From Tretioscincus oriximinensis (lineage: Eukaryota; Chordata; Lepidosauria; Squamata; Gymnophthalmidae), in the NCBI GenBank assembly GCA_022410635.1, contig JAJVDF010000135.1, positions 661,093 to 725,092 of the forward strand: a stretch of DNA of 64,000 nt, read 5' to 3'. The notes beneath the pieces are model-generated. The model saw nothing but the letters and a program-made list of their open reading frames with translations. It searched no databases and was not told the origin of the DNA. This document shows positions 36,331 to 46,654 of this stretch, piece by piece; position 1 is the first letter of the stretch; each line of letters starts with the position of its first letter. A program made the position numbers and the translations under genes.

Positions 36331-36690
36331 GTCTATCTTTTTCCTTGAGTAATTTCTGGGGATTGGAGTCAATGGTGTAATAGAAGGAGAAAATGGGTAT
36401 CTGGTCATGAAACTATAATGTTGGTAAAGTGTCCGCATTTGTAACTTATCTGGAAGTCACCCACGAGTCTTATTTGAATTGAACTTTGGGATACATAATG
36501 GAATAGGAACTAGCCATCCGCATGATAGTGCAGACTACAGTGGGCTCCAAATAAGGCTCAATGCAAATAGGGCCATAGGGTAATCTGACTGAGACACACA
36601 GAGAGAGAGGCTCCCCAAAGTTCTTCATCTTTTATAGTTGTTTCTGTGGTGGGAAAACAGCACCATACAACTTGGTGCATGTGAATAGGA
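36331..36690. other. Left flank of the provirus, no gene seen
   Basis: Mixed sequence with a short GAGAGAGAG run near 36,600. No exon or repeat recognised. Confidence 0.4.
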
Positions 36691-36696
36691 AAAGAG

Positions 36697-37104
36697 TGTA
36701 GGGATGGTGGCCATCTCACAGCTGACAGTTGGGCAAACCCAGGTCAGCAGAGAGGATCACGTGTGAAAGCTTAGCATAAGTGTTGTTCAAGCTTCGCAAT
36801 CACAGAGTCCTTTAGTAGCCCTCTGAGGTTAACTAGCGTTCAGGATGTTTTGGTAGTGCATTAGGATGGCAATCTTTCCCTTCTGTTATCAGTTTCTTTC
36901 TCTGGTCTCTGGTCACTCCTTAAAGTTTCTCTCAAGAACTGAGCCTAATTATCTGTGTTAGTATATGACCGCATTTATGTAAGTGCAGCTGGAAAGTGTT
37001 GGAAAAGGATATAAGCAAGCTTTGTAAACAAAAAAGGGCTTTACTTTCTCTTCTCTCTTCACGATGTGTGTGTGATGTGTGTCCTTGACATCCTCAACTC
37101 TTCA
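36697..37104 (+). repeat. 5' LTR
   Basis: 408 bp from TGTAGGGATGG to TCTTCA, alignable throughout with the 3' LTR. The ends are TG...CA. ATATAAG at 37,009-37,015 is a TATA-like box. The poly(A) signal has decayed to AAAAAA at 37,030-37,035. My hand alignment gives about 27-30 substitutions and several small indels against the 3' LTR, so the insertion is not recent. Confidence 0.92.
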
Positions 37105-37107
37105 TTC

Positions 37108-37125
37108 TGATGCCCAATGTGGAGC
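37108..37125 (+). other. Retroviral primer binding site, tRNA-Lys type
   Basis: The observed 18 bases are TGATGCCCAATGTGGAGC, three bases past the LTR end, where a primer binding site belongs. They differ from the complement of the tRNA-Lys(1,2) 3' end at four positions, all G-to-A or C-to-T transitions and mostly at CpG or its complement, as expected for decay after insertion. tRNA-Lys(1,2) priming is typical of several betaretroviruses. Confidence 0.8.
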
Positions 37126-37162
37126 TTCTCTCTCCTCCTCTTTGGATGAAAATCTACTCTCC

Positions 37163-37819
37163 CTGTTCCTTTCTCTCAGATATCTGCTTCAAGAGAGGCA
37201 GTATCCTTTCCTTGCTGCCCATATTCGGAGTCATGCTCCTGCCTTAGGTCCTTTAGCTGAAGGAAATGAGCAAGCTGATCATGCTCTCCGATCCATCTCG
37301 TCTCTCTTTGATGATTCTATAGAAAGTCATGCATTTTTTCATCAGTCAGCAAAATCTCTGGTTAAACATTTTCACATTCCCTTGTCCCAAGCTCAGCATA
37401 TTGTGCTCCACTGCCCTCATTGCCCTTCATGTGCCTGCTTCTTCTGTGGGGGTCAACACACATGGGTTGCAGGCACCAGAATTATGGCAAATGGATGTCA
37501 CTGTTTATTTGCCTTTTCATCCTATTCTAAACTACATGTTTGTGTGGATACATATTCTAATTGTGTTTGGATTACAGCACAAAGATCAGAAACTGCCTCT
37601 GCAGGTGTTTCTCATCTCTGCACACCTATGGCTGTTTTGGGGTGTCCTGCCAAATTAAAAACAGATAATGCTCCTGCCTATGTGTTTTCTGAATTTAAGT
37701 CTTTTTGTAAGCAGTGGAGTATTTCTCTTGTTCATGGTATTCCATATAATTCCACAGGTCAAGCAATTGTGGAATGCACTAACAGGACTCTTAAGACTAT
37801 GAAAGATAAGCATTTATGA
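37163..37819 (+). pseudogene. pol remnant: RNase H tail and integrase core
   Basis: The open frame starts at 37,079 inside the LTR, but retroviral sequence starts near 37,160. Residues 31-70 (counting from 37,079) are the end of RNase H, with HIRSH and EGNEQADHAL. The integrase zinc finger is H84-x3-H88-x23-C112-x2-C115. The second and third catalytic residues are D196 (KTDNAPAY) and E232 (VECTNRTLK), with 35 residues between. The first, in LWQMDV, reads only in the third frame (37,494), within a stretch of about 37,440-37,541 that has changed frame and changed back. The frame ends at a TGA at 37,817-37,819, inside integrase. Retroviral integrase inserts viral DNA into host chromosomes; this copy cannot. 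Confidence 0.88.
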
Positions 37820-38110
37820 GGAAATCCTCTAGGAGGTCCTCTAAATTTGAAGCTTGTTAACTCTCAGCTTCATATAGAACTGTTTGTGGTGAATCATCTT
37901 GTTACTAATGACAATTTGTCTCCTATGCAGAAGCATTTTTCCCTTCCCTCTCTTCTTCCTAGACCACAGGTGTACTACAAGAAGTTACCAAATCCTACCT
38001 GGAGAGGACCTGCACCACTAATTACTTGGGGTCAAGAATACACCGCTGTGTCAACAGAACAGGGAGCAGAGTGGGTTCCAGCCAAGTGTGTGAAACCAGC
38101 ACACCATGGC
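37820..38110 (+). pseudogene. pol remnant: integrase C-terminal domain
   Basis: Downstream of the TGA the same frame stays open. Residues 13-85 of the frame starting at 37,847 are the integrase C-terminal DNA-binding domain, with SPMQKHF, VYYKKLPNP, WRGPAPLITWG and WVPAKCVKP. The break before it is a single in-frame stop, while the frame itself is preserved. The frame then runs on without a stop into env, which is unusual because pol and env normally use separate starts. Confidence 0.85.
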
Positions 38111-39004
38111 ATGGCATCAAAGTCTGAACAGCAATCCAATTCCGGATTTCAATTTGCACCTTCATCCAATGCCAGTCCGGCAACCAGGGCTCGCCAGGGA
38201 GTGGGGGGGGCAGTGACCTGGGGAATGATTAGGACTCTAACGTCTAAAGCTTCCTTTATGCTGCAGGAGCAAGACCATGATGAGACTCCAGAGAGCATGG
38301 TGGCTGCTGTTTTTGCTATAATTGAAACATATTCCAAAGGAAAAGATTCTGTTGCAGCTTCGTCTTTGCAGCAGCCCAGTGCATCAAGTGTTTCTCTTTC
38401 TGGCTCTGTGCTGACAGGGTTCTTTATACTGTCTGTAATTTTTTGTATTATTCCTGCAATCAATAGTGCAATCTCTTCTGCATTATCTCCTGCTGTTATG
38501 TCTGGAAATTTTTGGTATCACCATGCCTCTTACATGTTTTCAATTCATGGTCCTAATGTTACTTTGTATTATGAGCATCCTGCATCAGTTGCATCAATGT
38601 CTTTTTTGCCAACTTTGTATAATACTCCTGAAGTTATTTTGTCTCAATTGCAACACCTTCAAGATGCTATATTGTTTTCTCACCCTCCTGGTCAATTGAA
38701 TGCTACCCGGTGGCGTACCTTTTGCTTTAATACTTATACTCAAGGTCTTTGTTTTTGCTGTTATGCTAGGGGAATTTGGAATGCTCGATGGCAAGATTGG
38801 TCAAGAGCCAAGAAAATTTTGCAGCAGGTGGGGAATTGTACTGGATGTTCTGATTATTTTTGGTTGTGGGGTAATCACAATTCTTCCTATTTGCTTAATC
38901 ATATATATCTTAATAGTACATTGTATGACTGGAATGCACCTTTCCTATGTATCATGCTAATTACACTGCTCTTAAAGGAAGCATCTGTTCCGGATGGCAG
39001 ATAA
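38111..39004 (+). pseudogene. env remnant: leader and surface-subunit part
   Basis: A Met at 38,111 (MASKSEQQ) could be the old env start, in the frame left open from integrase. A long hydrophilic leader follows, with WGMIRTLTSKA and TPESMVAA, resembling betaretroviral env leaders. Residues 189-207 of the 37,847 frame form a hydrophobic segment (LTGFFILSVIFC) that could be the signal peptide. The surface part has N-glycosylation sequons near residues 237, 285, 330, 345 and 356 and a CTGC (C-x2-C) motif at 331-334. The retroviral sequence leaves this frame around 38,945-38,990, and the frame ends at a stop soon after. No functional protein is expected. Confidence 0.82.
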
Positions 39005-39447
39005 CAGATCCTAACATGTGGTTCTTCTTTGATGGGATTGCCACAAGTTATCATCCTGGAAGATATCAATGTGTTGTAACTGGGTACCTCACCTTGCCTG
39101 TTCAGGTTGTCCCTTTACAATCAACCCAGCAGCATCACTGTTCACTTGTCAGCCCCCTAGGGCCCTTCTGCTCTGGCGAAGTGATTACTGATGCTGCTCT
39201 GTCTGGAGGTTCCTCGTGGGGGAGGGCTACAGGATCAGCTATTACTGGGGTGTTGACATTAGGTTTGTACCCTAACATAATAGCACAGGAGAATTGCAAG
39301 TCCATACTAGGTCTCACATATCGTTTAGAAAAGTCTATAAATACAACTTCTGTCACTGTTCGGGAAACACAGCAAGAAATTTCAGAATTATACCAAGATC
39401 AAATGTGACTTCGTTTTGCAGTGGATTATCTGCTAGCCAAAAACAGG
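38947..39447 (+). pseudogene. env remnant: end of SU and start of TM
   Basis: The env-like reading continues in a different frame, one frame back from the upstream part. It includes YTALKGSIC, NMWFFFDG, a Cys-containing stretch and a hydrophobic GSAITGVLTLGL that could be fusion-peptide remains. A helical segment follows (RLEKSINTT, VRETQQEISEL). A TGA at 39,406-39,408 interrupts it; LRFAVDYLLAKN then follows in the same frame, a typical position for the conserved core of retroviral TM proteins, before another stop. The expected SU/TM cleavage site is not clear. Confidence 0.8.
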
Positions 39448-39475
39448 TGAATTTTGTAAGTTGGTTGGAAATCAA

Positions 39476-39727
39476 GGTAAGTATCTTAAAACCATTAAAG
39501 AGCAGCTTTTAGGTCTTAATCATGATATTCAAAATAATGTTCATCATGACAGCCTTTAGTCTGTTTTTACTGATTGACTTCCTGATTGGCTTTATTTTCA
39601 CCAGATTATAGTGTATCTTTTTTCTATTCTTGCAATATTAATAGCTGGGTGCTGCTTTATCCAATGTATTCCTTTCTTATGGAACCAGCTATGTGTTTCA
39701 CAAACTGCTCCTTCATTTCTTTCCTGA
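39476..39727 (+). pseudogene. env remnant: TM ectodomain end and membrane anchor
   Basis: Two more env pieces in the second frame. 39,476-39,559 is a short helical stretch ending in TAG. 39,578-39,727 begins after a TGA and encodes DWLYFHQIIVYLF then ILAILIAGCCF, a membrane-spanning segment followed by Cys and a short cytoplasmic tail ending at TGA. The order matches the end of a retroviral env. Translation of the segments is separated by stops and frame changes. Confidence 0.78.
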
Positions 39728-39769
39728 TCTCAGGTGGCTGTGATTACAAAGCAAGTTCAACATCTTAAT

Positions 39770-39785
39770 AAAAAAGGAGTGGATA
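39770..39785 (+). other. Polypurine tract before the 3' LTR
   Basis: AAAAAAGGAGTGGATA lies directly before the 3' LTR and is A/G-rich with three T interruptions near its end. This is where retroviral plus-strand DNA synthesis is primed. The interruptions are probably decay. Confidence 0.72.
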
Positions 39786-40209
39786 TATAGAGATGGTGAC
39801 CATCTCGCATCTGACCGTTGGGCAAACCCAGGTCAGTAGGGAGGGTTACGTGTGAAATCTTAGCATAAGTGTTGTTCAGGTCTCGCAATCACAGAGTCCT
39901 TTAGTAGGCCTCTGAGGTTAACTAGAGTTCAGGATGTTTTGATAGTGTATATTGGGATAGTTAGGATGACATTCTTTCCCTTTCTGTTATCAGTTTCTTT
40001 CTCTGGTCTCTGGTCACTCCTTAGTTTCTCTCAAGAACTGAGCCTAATTGTGTTGGTAGATGACCGCATTTACGTAAGTGTGCATATGCGCAGCTCGAAA
40101 GTGTTGGAAAAGGATATAAGCAAGCTTTGTAAACAATAAAGGGCTTTACTATCTCTTCTCTCTTCACGATGTGTGCGTGATGTGTGTCCTTGACATCCTC
40201 AATTCTTCA
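39786..40209 (+). repeat. 3' LTR
   Basis: 424 bp, alignable with the 5' LTR over its whole length. The 5' end is TA instead of TG; the 3' end is CA. The TATA-like ATATAAG is at 40,114-40,120 and an intact AATAAA at 40,135-40,140. The two signals are only about 15 bp apart, which suggests a very short R with the poly(A) signal upstream of it. It has a small insertion (about 9 bp, GCATATGCG) absent from the 5' copy. Confidence 0.92.
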
Positions 40210-40215
40210 AAAGGG

Positions 40216-40834
40216 GAATGTAGATAGCTTGGAATATGTGAGCTAAGGTATAAACCAAGTGGCAGAAATTACTGAATTCAGATCAACAGGACAGTAGCAT
40301 CATGTTCACTTTCAGTCTGTGTGTGAAGGAAGAGAAAAATAGGGGTAACTTGTAATATGTACAAATCCTACACATATCTGCTCATAAATAATTCTCTCCC
40401 CATTTCTTGTTTTCATCAGTCTCTTTGCCTCCTCCCTCTTCCACCTTAAATTAAACCAAGGGTACATTTGCCATATGGAATCCAGGTTATGCTTCCTTCA
40501 TCTTTAATAGCTGTGAAGAAGAGGGAATTTCAATAGGCATAGTTCATAATGCAGGTATCACCTGCTAACATTCTCTCTTTTGGACAGATGTGAAAAAGTG
40601 TAAAGGTTCTGTCCCTTAGTTCCCCACAGGGCACTCTTAGACATGAATCTCATAAAAGGTGCCCAGTCATACTGCAGCAACACAAAAGGTGATTCTACAC
40701 TGGCCAGTATACTAGCTTAGAACACACTTTTACACCACATCAGCCTGTGAAAGGGAGATCCCTAGTATACCTGCTGTTCCAGCATTATTAGTCACAGCAG
40801 AATCACCCAAATACTTTTCACATGTAAGCTATGA
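40216..40834. other. Between provirus and mariner relic, no gene seen
   Basis: No gene or repeat recognised. Confidence 0.4.
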
Positions 40835-41720
40835 GGTCTGACCGAATAGTCATACATAACTCACAAATGAAAAGAGATATTTGAATGAAAACAAAAAAGC
40901 ATTAAAGTACATTTTATTGGCTACAAGAACGTACATTTACTTTCCAACATAACCATGAATACAGCTTATATATTTCTGTCAACAGTGGACAAATTCTCTC
41001 TTCCTGTCAGTGAAGAATTCCAGTGGTCTTTCCTTGCTCTACAACCTTACTGCATCCTTCACTTCATCAGCTGTGGTCAAGGGAAAGTCCTTAAGGTCCC
41101 TCTTTAAACAAGGGAAGAAATGAATATGAGTGCCAGATCTGGTTAATGTGGAGGTTGTGGGATGATGAGTTTGAATTTCAACTTTGCAAGAGCTTCTGCA
41201 GTAGTGTATGATGTGTGCGGCTAAGTATTGTTGTATTGCAAGATCATTGGCTTACTAGATCTTCAAACATGAGATACATATCTTCTTAAGTGCTTTAATT
41301 CATAGTCAGAATTCATAGTCATTTCTGCTTCTAGATACTCTGCCACATACAATAAGTGCTCAAGTCAAAAGGGTTGTGTTTTGATTTTCTAGGACTAGGA
41401 TTTTCTAGGATTTTCTGGAACTGAAGTGCCAGTATTCTGTGCTTAGCTTTTTTCTTCTGGATCATAATGATGCACCCAACTTTCATCTCCCATCACAATC
41501 TTCTTCACAATAACATTAGTTATTTTAAAAATTACTTTTTGTTCTCATTTGAGCTATTTTGTGAGTTGGCATTGCATCCACTGTAAATTATCAGTTGCTC
41601 AATAATATGGCCTAGTCATTATTTTGATACGACGAGCTGGTTGTATGATGCAACAGGTGCTTTCAGTCGATCGGTCCACCTGCTTGTGATGCTCCTCATC
41701 AGTCACAGAAACTGGAAGTC
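40835..41720 (-). pseudogene. Dead mariner transposase, 5'-truncated
   Basis: The minus-strand translation, read in order, has GDESWVHHYDPE (first catalytic D box, near 41,470-41,510), then YNNT-stop-PHTS where the second catalytic D box belongs, PQPPH-stop-PDLAL for the third box, then in another frame LKRDLKDFPL, DEVKDAVRL and FVHC-stop-QKYIS. This is the ordered signature of a mariner (D,D34D) transposase. The second D is replaced by N, the third box lacks its catalytic D, there are several stops and at least one frameshift. The N-terminal DNA-binding region is not recognisable; the element is inactive. The gap between the relic and the ends is uncertain. Confidence 0.85.
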
Positions 41721-43240
41721 ACTGGAAGATTGTATTGTATTGCCTATCTATTCACAGTACTTGACAATAAATATTACTAGGATTTACTTTTTTGACTGTT
41801 AAAAATTCAATCACTGTGTTTTAAATACACTGACATAGCAGACCCAGCAATGGCTACTGATAAACAACAAGTGAATGGAATGGAATGATTCTTAGCAAGT
41901 TTGGGGAGGGGGAATGTAGCTAAAAGATGACAACATGTGCCACTCTGTATAATGACTTGTCCCCATGCATTACTATTCAGCTTACCCTTATAAAAATCAG
42001 CATGGTAGCTTTCTTAAAAAGTAGGATGCTTGCCTTTTGTACTCTGAAATCCCTCCTGTTAGCTTAACCACTGTGGAAATGCTTCATTTCAGGTCTCAAT
42101 TGGCTTTCTTTTCCATCTGTGCCCCATGGTGTGTATGTGTCTGTGTATGCATGCACATAAACCTGGCACAATGCAAAAGAGGCAGAAAATAGAGTGAGGA
42201 GACAAAAAACAATCTTGTTTCTCTACACAGTGGGTAATCACAGATGTTTTGAAAATGAACCTCTTCAGACCAGAAGGGGGGAAAACAAACCTGTCTGCAG
42301 CAGAGAGCTCTTGGTTTTTTGTGATCAATCCACTGGACTAGGAAAACACAGACAGGGCAAAGCCCATTAGGGGAACATCACCTGCCAGGAAGTGAATTCA
42401 GAGAGATTAGGATCACTTACGAGAAAACGAAATGACATTTACCAAAGTTATTGTGTTTTGCAGAGATATCTGCCTGGCTAAGTATGAAGGAAGGCCTGCT
42501 GTTAATTCACATCTGGGAAAGAGGCTTATAACTCTTCACTTCAGTTGCAAAGAACACAGCATTTCTGCTTTATTTTGTTTTTCCTCTGACAGCTCGTAAA
42601 TGGTGTGTGAAGTGCACACAAATGCGGAAGAATAGAAATTACCATTCTATATGCACGTACTAAATAATATGTTCTATTAAATTTAACAGTCTTGCTTCAA
42701 AACAAAAAGGTCAAATCCATAATATGACAACTCCCCTCTTTTTCTTTTTTTTCTTTCTAAGACTTTTTTAAGCATCATCATCATCTTCATCATCATCATT
42801 ATTTATATCACCAATGTGATTCTAAAAAAGACTAAAAAGATCGTTTACAACACCCCTGATAGATGAACTTTTTATAGGACCTTTTTATAGGGATCTTCTC
42901 TCCATCTGTGATTCAGTAAGACGATGGTGTGCAGGACTGTTCCTGTATGCAGGATGCAAAAAGAGTTGGGCAGTTTCACATTATAAGGTGAAATGACCAT
43001 TCCCAATAGACTTGGGAATGGACTTGGCCACTGCTAAATTGTCTCTCATTGAAGCACAGTGCTTTGTGAGTGTTTGCTTATTATTGTCACTATTACCATT
43101 CTTATTCTGATATATCCTTGTTGTGCTGGGTTTGAGCTGTCATTATGGTGCTTCACATCAAAGAGAGTCAGGTCCTCCTTTCACAGTGTCCACTTAACAT
43201 CTGACTTTGATTTATTCTCAGAGGCAGACCCCACAGCTAA
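41721..43240. other. No gene; possible regulatory-textured segment
   Basis: A CATCATCATCTTCATCATC microsatellite lies at about 42,776-42,803. 42,370-42,620 is unique mixed sequence, treated as a finding. No exon was supported. Confidence 0.4.
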
Positions 43241-43249
43241 GAGCGTGAC

Positions 43250-44230
43250 TACTGTAGAGTGGGGTGGGACCCTGGCCAGGTGCAGCAGGAGAGATGTGCT
43301 GCTCTCCCCATTGTCTTCGTAGGTGCTGCCATTGGTTGACAGGGGTGTGTTATGTGTGGCAACAGATGCCCATCACCACCTTGGTTCTTCTTCCTCCTCT
43401 GGTGATGCTTGTAGTGGCAGCAAGCAAGATATTTGCAGGGAGACCTGAACAGGTGCATATTTTACTTTCTTCTGTTCAGACTGCCCAGGTGTACCTGGTG
43501 GGCCTCTGTGTGAGACAGAATGCTGGATTAGATGAGCTCTGGCCCAATCCAGTATGGCTCTTCTTATGTCCTTATGTTCTAACCACCACAGTGAGTGGCA
43601 GCACAGGAAGTGTGAAGCAGCAGCTGGCACGACCAGGATGTCCATGGCAAGGTGAAGGGCATCAACATCATCAAGGCAGGCTGCTGTTTTGCGCTTGCTT
43701 GGCTGGTGGACTTCCTCTTGTGGGCACCCTGCAGGGCTGGGTGAGAGCCCTGTGTATTGGGGAGGTTACCTTTCCTGAGGGGGGGTAGAGAAGAGGCAGC
43801 CAACACTCCTGGACTTCCCCAGCCATTGGCTCCACAGGAAAGGTAAACCTAGGTGGCACCATCGTGGCAGGCCAACCCTGCAGCTGTGCCAGGGGACACC
43901 CTGGTCTTCTTTTTCTCGGGGGGAGGGGGAGATCAGAGGAGGAAGTGCCTGATACCTGTCCTCCACCCTACTCCAGGAAGTGGGGCAGACGGTTGACTTG
44001 AGTGTGCAAGGCAGACTTCACAGGGTTTGGCTGCCTGGAAGGAAAAGAGCATCTCCACCTCCTTGGCCACCCCACCTGCCAGGCTGGGATGCTTCCACCC
44101 TTCTTCCACTTACCTTTTGGCACCAGTGTTTTGGCACCAGAGTGACATTACTTCCAGTCCCACCCTAGGAGTGTTATCACAAAAATTTTGTGCACACTTC
44201 ACATGTGCAGATATCAGGCTTCCACCCATC
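43250..44230. other. GC-rich block, no gene identified
   Basis: Distinctly richer in G and C than its surroundings, with runs such as CCTGCAGGGCTGGG and TCTCGGGGGGAGGGGG. It carries frames on both strands, the longest 174 codons at 43,264-43,788, but that frame runs straight through a LINE 3' end and is not a gene. No exon, promoter or CpG-island structure could be confirmed. It may be an unnamed repeat. Confidence 0.5.
43445..43582 (+). mobile_element. CR1/L3-like LINE 3' UTR end, plus strand
   Basis: Reads ACTGCCCAGGTGTACCTGG, GGATTAGATGAGCTCTGGCC and ends GGCTCTTCTTATGTCCTTATG, the plus-strand form of the 3' end found in minus orientation elsewhere. The only clear plus-strand copy in the window. 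Confidence 0.8.
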
Positions 44231-44779
44231 CACCCACCCCAACATCATTATCTGGCCTGGGTCACCAAGACTCTAGCAATGTCCCTGATGGAGAGTAATC
44301 TATCAGAGACCCACCAAACAACAACAACAATGTTTATTTATAATGGCCTCTCCACCAAATGGTGGTACAGAAATGAAAATATACAGTATAACATAGTATA
44401 AAATAATTCTTTAAAAATATTGTAAAACCATTTTTTACTTTTACTTTTACTTTACTCTTTGTAAAGTACTCTTTACCCTTACTTTACTTTCTGGGTGACT
44501 TTTTAGCTGCATGCAAATGAAATCTCTGTTTTTCTTCCCTTACTGCTTTACTAATCTATTGTGCTTTCTTATCTCTTCTCCAATAACAACTTAGTTCCCA
44601 GGGTTTGTGGGTGGGAAAAAATAAGCAATGACCAGCAACCTGTTCCTTTATGCAGCCCTGTCTTTTTCTAAGCATCCCTTGTCTATGGGATAAGTGTTTC
44701 ACTTGCAATTATTAAAATTTGCTTTATAAATAATATTTTCCCAGAGAAGGTGTGGTCGACTCATCATTTGTCACAGCAA
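44231..44779. other. No gene or repeat recognised
   Basis: Includes an ACTTTTACTTTTACTTTACTC patch near 44,435-44,490. No gene. Confidence 0.4.
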
Positions 44780-44935
44780 AAGCAATAAGAAATTTTGTGA
44801 CACCTTAAAAGCTAACAAGGTTTATTTTTATTCTGGCATAATCCTTCAGAGGGATAATACATTTATTCATTTGTTCATTCAAATGGATACCCCACCCTTG
44901 CTGCATACCAGGATGCTTTAAAGAGTGAAAATCAG
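44780..44935 (-). repeat. Two short repeat fragments
   Basis: 44,780-44,860 (GTGACACCTTAAAAGCTAAC, ATTCTGGCATAATCC) resembles a widespread sauropsid repeat, probably the complement of the GCATCTGAAGAAGTAG group. 44,862-44,935 (TTTATTCATTTGTTCATTC then CCCACCCTTGCTGC) resembles a minus-strand L2-type tail. Confidence 0.45.
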
Positions 44936-46654
44936 AATTAGGGAGAAATGACTCATTCTGCCTTCCAGCTAAAAGCAGCTAAGCTGCTGTGTACAAGCAG
45001 GGGAGAAAGTGATATAGGACAATAAAACCTGGATGAATAAGAAAACAGATTTATACTGTGCTGCATTATCTACCGGCTGATTGTCATATATGCAGATAAC
45101 TGATCTCCATGCAGCAGTAAGAGTTTTATTTTGTTCAAAATATAAAGCTCCACATTACAGATCCTCTAGACATTAGTAATCGGGTATTTACCTCACACTA
45201 TGAACTTGTTTACATGCATTCAGAGAGCAAATTAGTGCGAAAACACAATAAAATTATTAATACAAGTAACAAATGGAAGGTTTCTGAATGAACAGAAGAC
45301 AAATAAAAAAAAAAGAAGAGCAGATATAATGATCCAGATTCTCACCTTCCCTTCTTCATACAGCTTACTAAAGCTGAATACAGCCATCCTTTGTTTTTTC
45401 AACTATCGTTGCATACATCAGAATAAAGCATGGATATTCTAGAATAAAGCAATCCGAATATTCAAGTATAGTGGAATAACTGAGCAGTATCTGAATCTGT
45501 TAAAAAAAACAAAATCTACATTTGGGAGCAAATCTTTAAACCAGTGAAGCAGCCAAAATTTAAATCTAGCAGATGTAGCTGTAAAACAACAGCAGTCATT
45601 TGTCAGGGTGAAGTCGATATGTGGTGCCTTTCAATCAGCAAAATGGTTGTCAGACAATGTGATAATGGGGAAAAGTTCAATGGATAAAAACCTACAATAG
45701 AAATAGTGCTATTCCACATAGTAGCCATCCATCAATCCTCAAAATGTGAGAAAGAACTTGGATAAAGACATTAGCTTTCTTCTAAAGAACAACTATATAT
45801 TGGTTAGTTTAAAGAAAGTCGTAGCTTCTCTTGGAGTGTGTTCAGACTGAAGATTAAGGACACTCCAGGGCTCTTGGGATATACAAAAAAAATTAAAATC
45901 ACTTTATCTCACCCTGGAGGTAAACAATGTAAGACTCAGTGTTTTTCCCTACATTCACAAATAAGACAATTCTTTGGAATTAAATGCACCAGCCCCAAAA
46001 GCCAGTGAGATCAGAACCCAAATATTATCCATGTTTACAGAAAAGCATCCAAAATGGAATTTTGGCCCAATCTACTGGTGTGCTGGTTTTGGTACACCAG
46101 ATTACCAAGGCATGCAGACAACATACCTTCATAGTTTATCATAGATGGTCCATTTCAGCAGTACCATGTTAACTTTCAAAATGAAGCACCGAGAAGCTAT
46201 AAAGTGTAGGACTGAAATTTCCTGGCCTTCAGAGCATTTGCAGATACCCCATACCAGTGTCAATGCTTGTTTAAACTTCAGAGCCTGTGCAGATACTGGT
46301 ATGGAACAGAGCATCCCAATACAGACAGTCTTTCCAAGCAGCAGGTACAATCCATCTGATTTCTGGACAATTTGCCTATCACAGACTGGAAAATCATACA
46401 GCTTTAGTCAATAGATAAACAAATATATGGGCATAGCTCCTCTCTAATATGGCAAGATTATTTGGAAGTGAGAAAGTACTGGAAACATAGCTGTATCTCC
46501 TTTCTCATTTACAGAATAGCTCTATTTTTTGTGAGCCAGTCTTGTGGATAGGAGTGTTTCCAATTCCATACTACTACTAGGTGATCTTGGATTACACACA
46601 GTTCTTTGGATCTCTCTTAGTCCCACCTGCTTTGAATCTTTCTGTACTGAGAAA
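44936..46654. other. No gene or repeat recognised
   Basis: AT-rich DNA with only short frames. Confidence 0.4.

Larger units (their letters stand above)
36691..40215 (+). mobile_element. Endogenous betaretrovirus-like provirus lacking gag-pro-RT
   Basis: A complete insertion in outline: flanks AAAGAG (36,691-36,696) and AAAGGG (40,210-40,215) are a 6-bp target duplication with one mismatch. Inside are LTR, tRNA-Lys-type primer site, the RNase H end, integrase, env, a polypurine tract and LTR. About 2.7 kb lies between the LTRs, far short of a full provirus; gag, protease and almost all of reverse transcriptase are gone. The integrase motifs, 6-bp duplication, primer type and long env leader fit a betaretrovirus-like lineage. 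Every coding segment is broken, so it cannot produce virus by itself. Confidence 0.92.

Noticed and set aside
38149..38463. 104-codon minus-strand frame in the provirus
   Set aside because: Antisense shadow of the env region.
43264..43788. 174-codon plus-strand open frame
   Set aside because: It reads through a recognised LINE 3' UTR, so it is not a gene.
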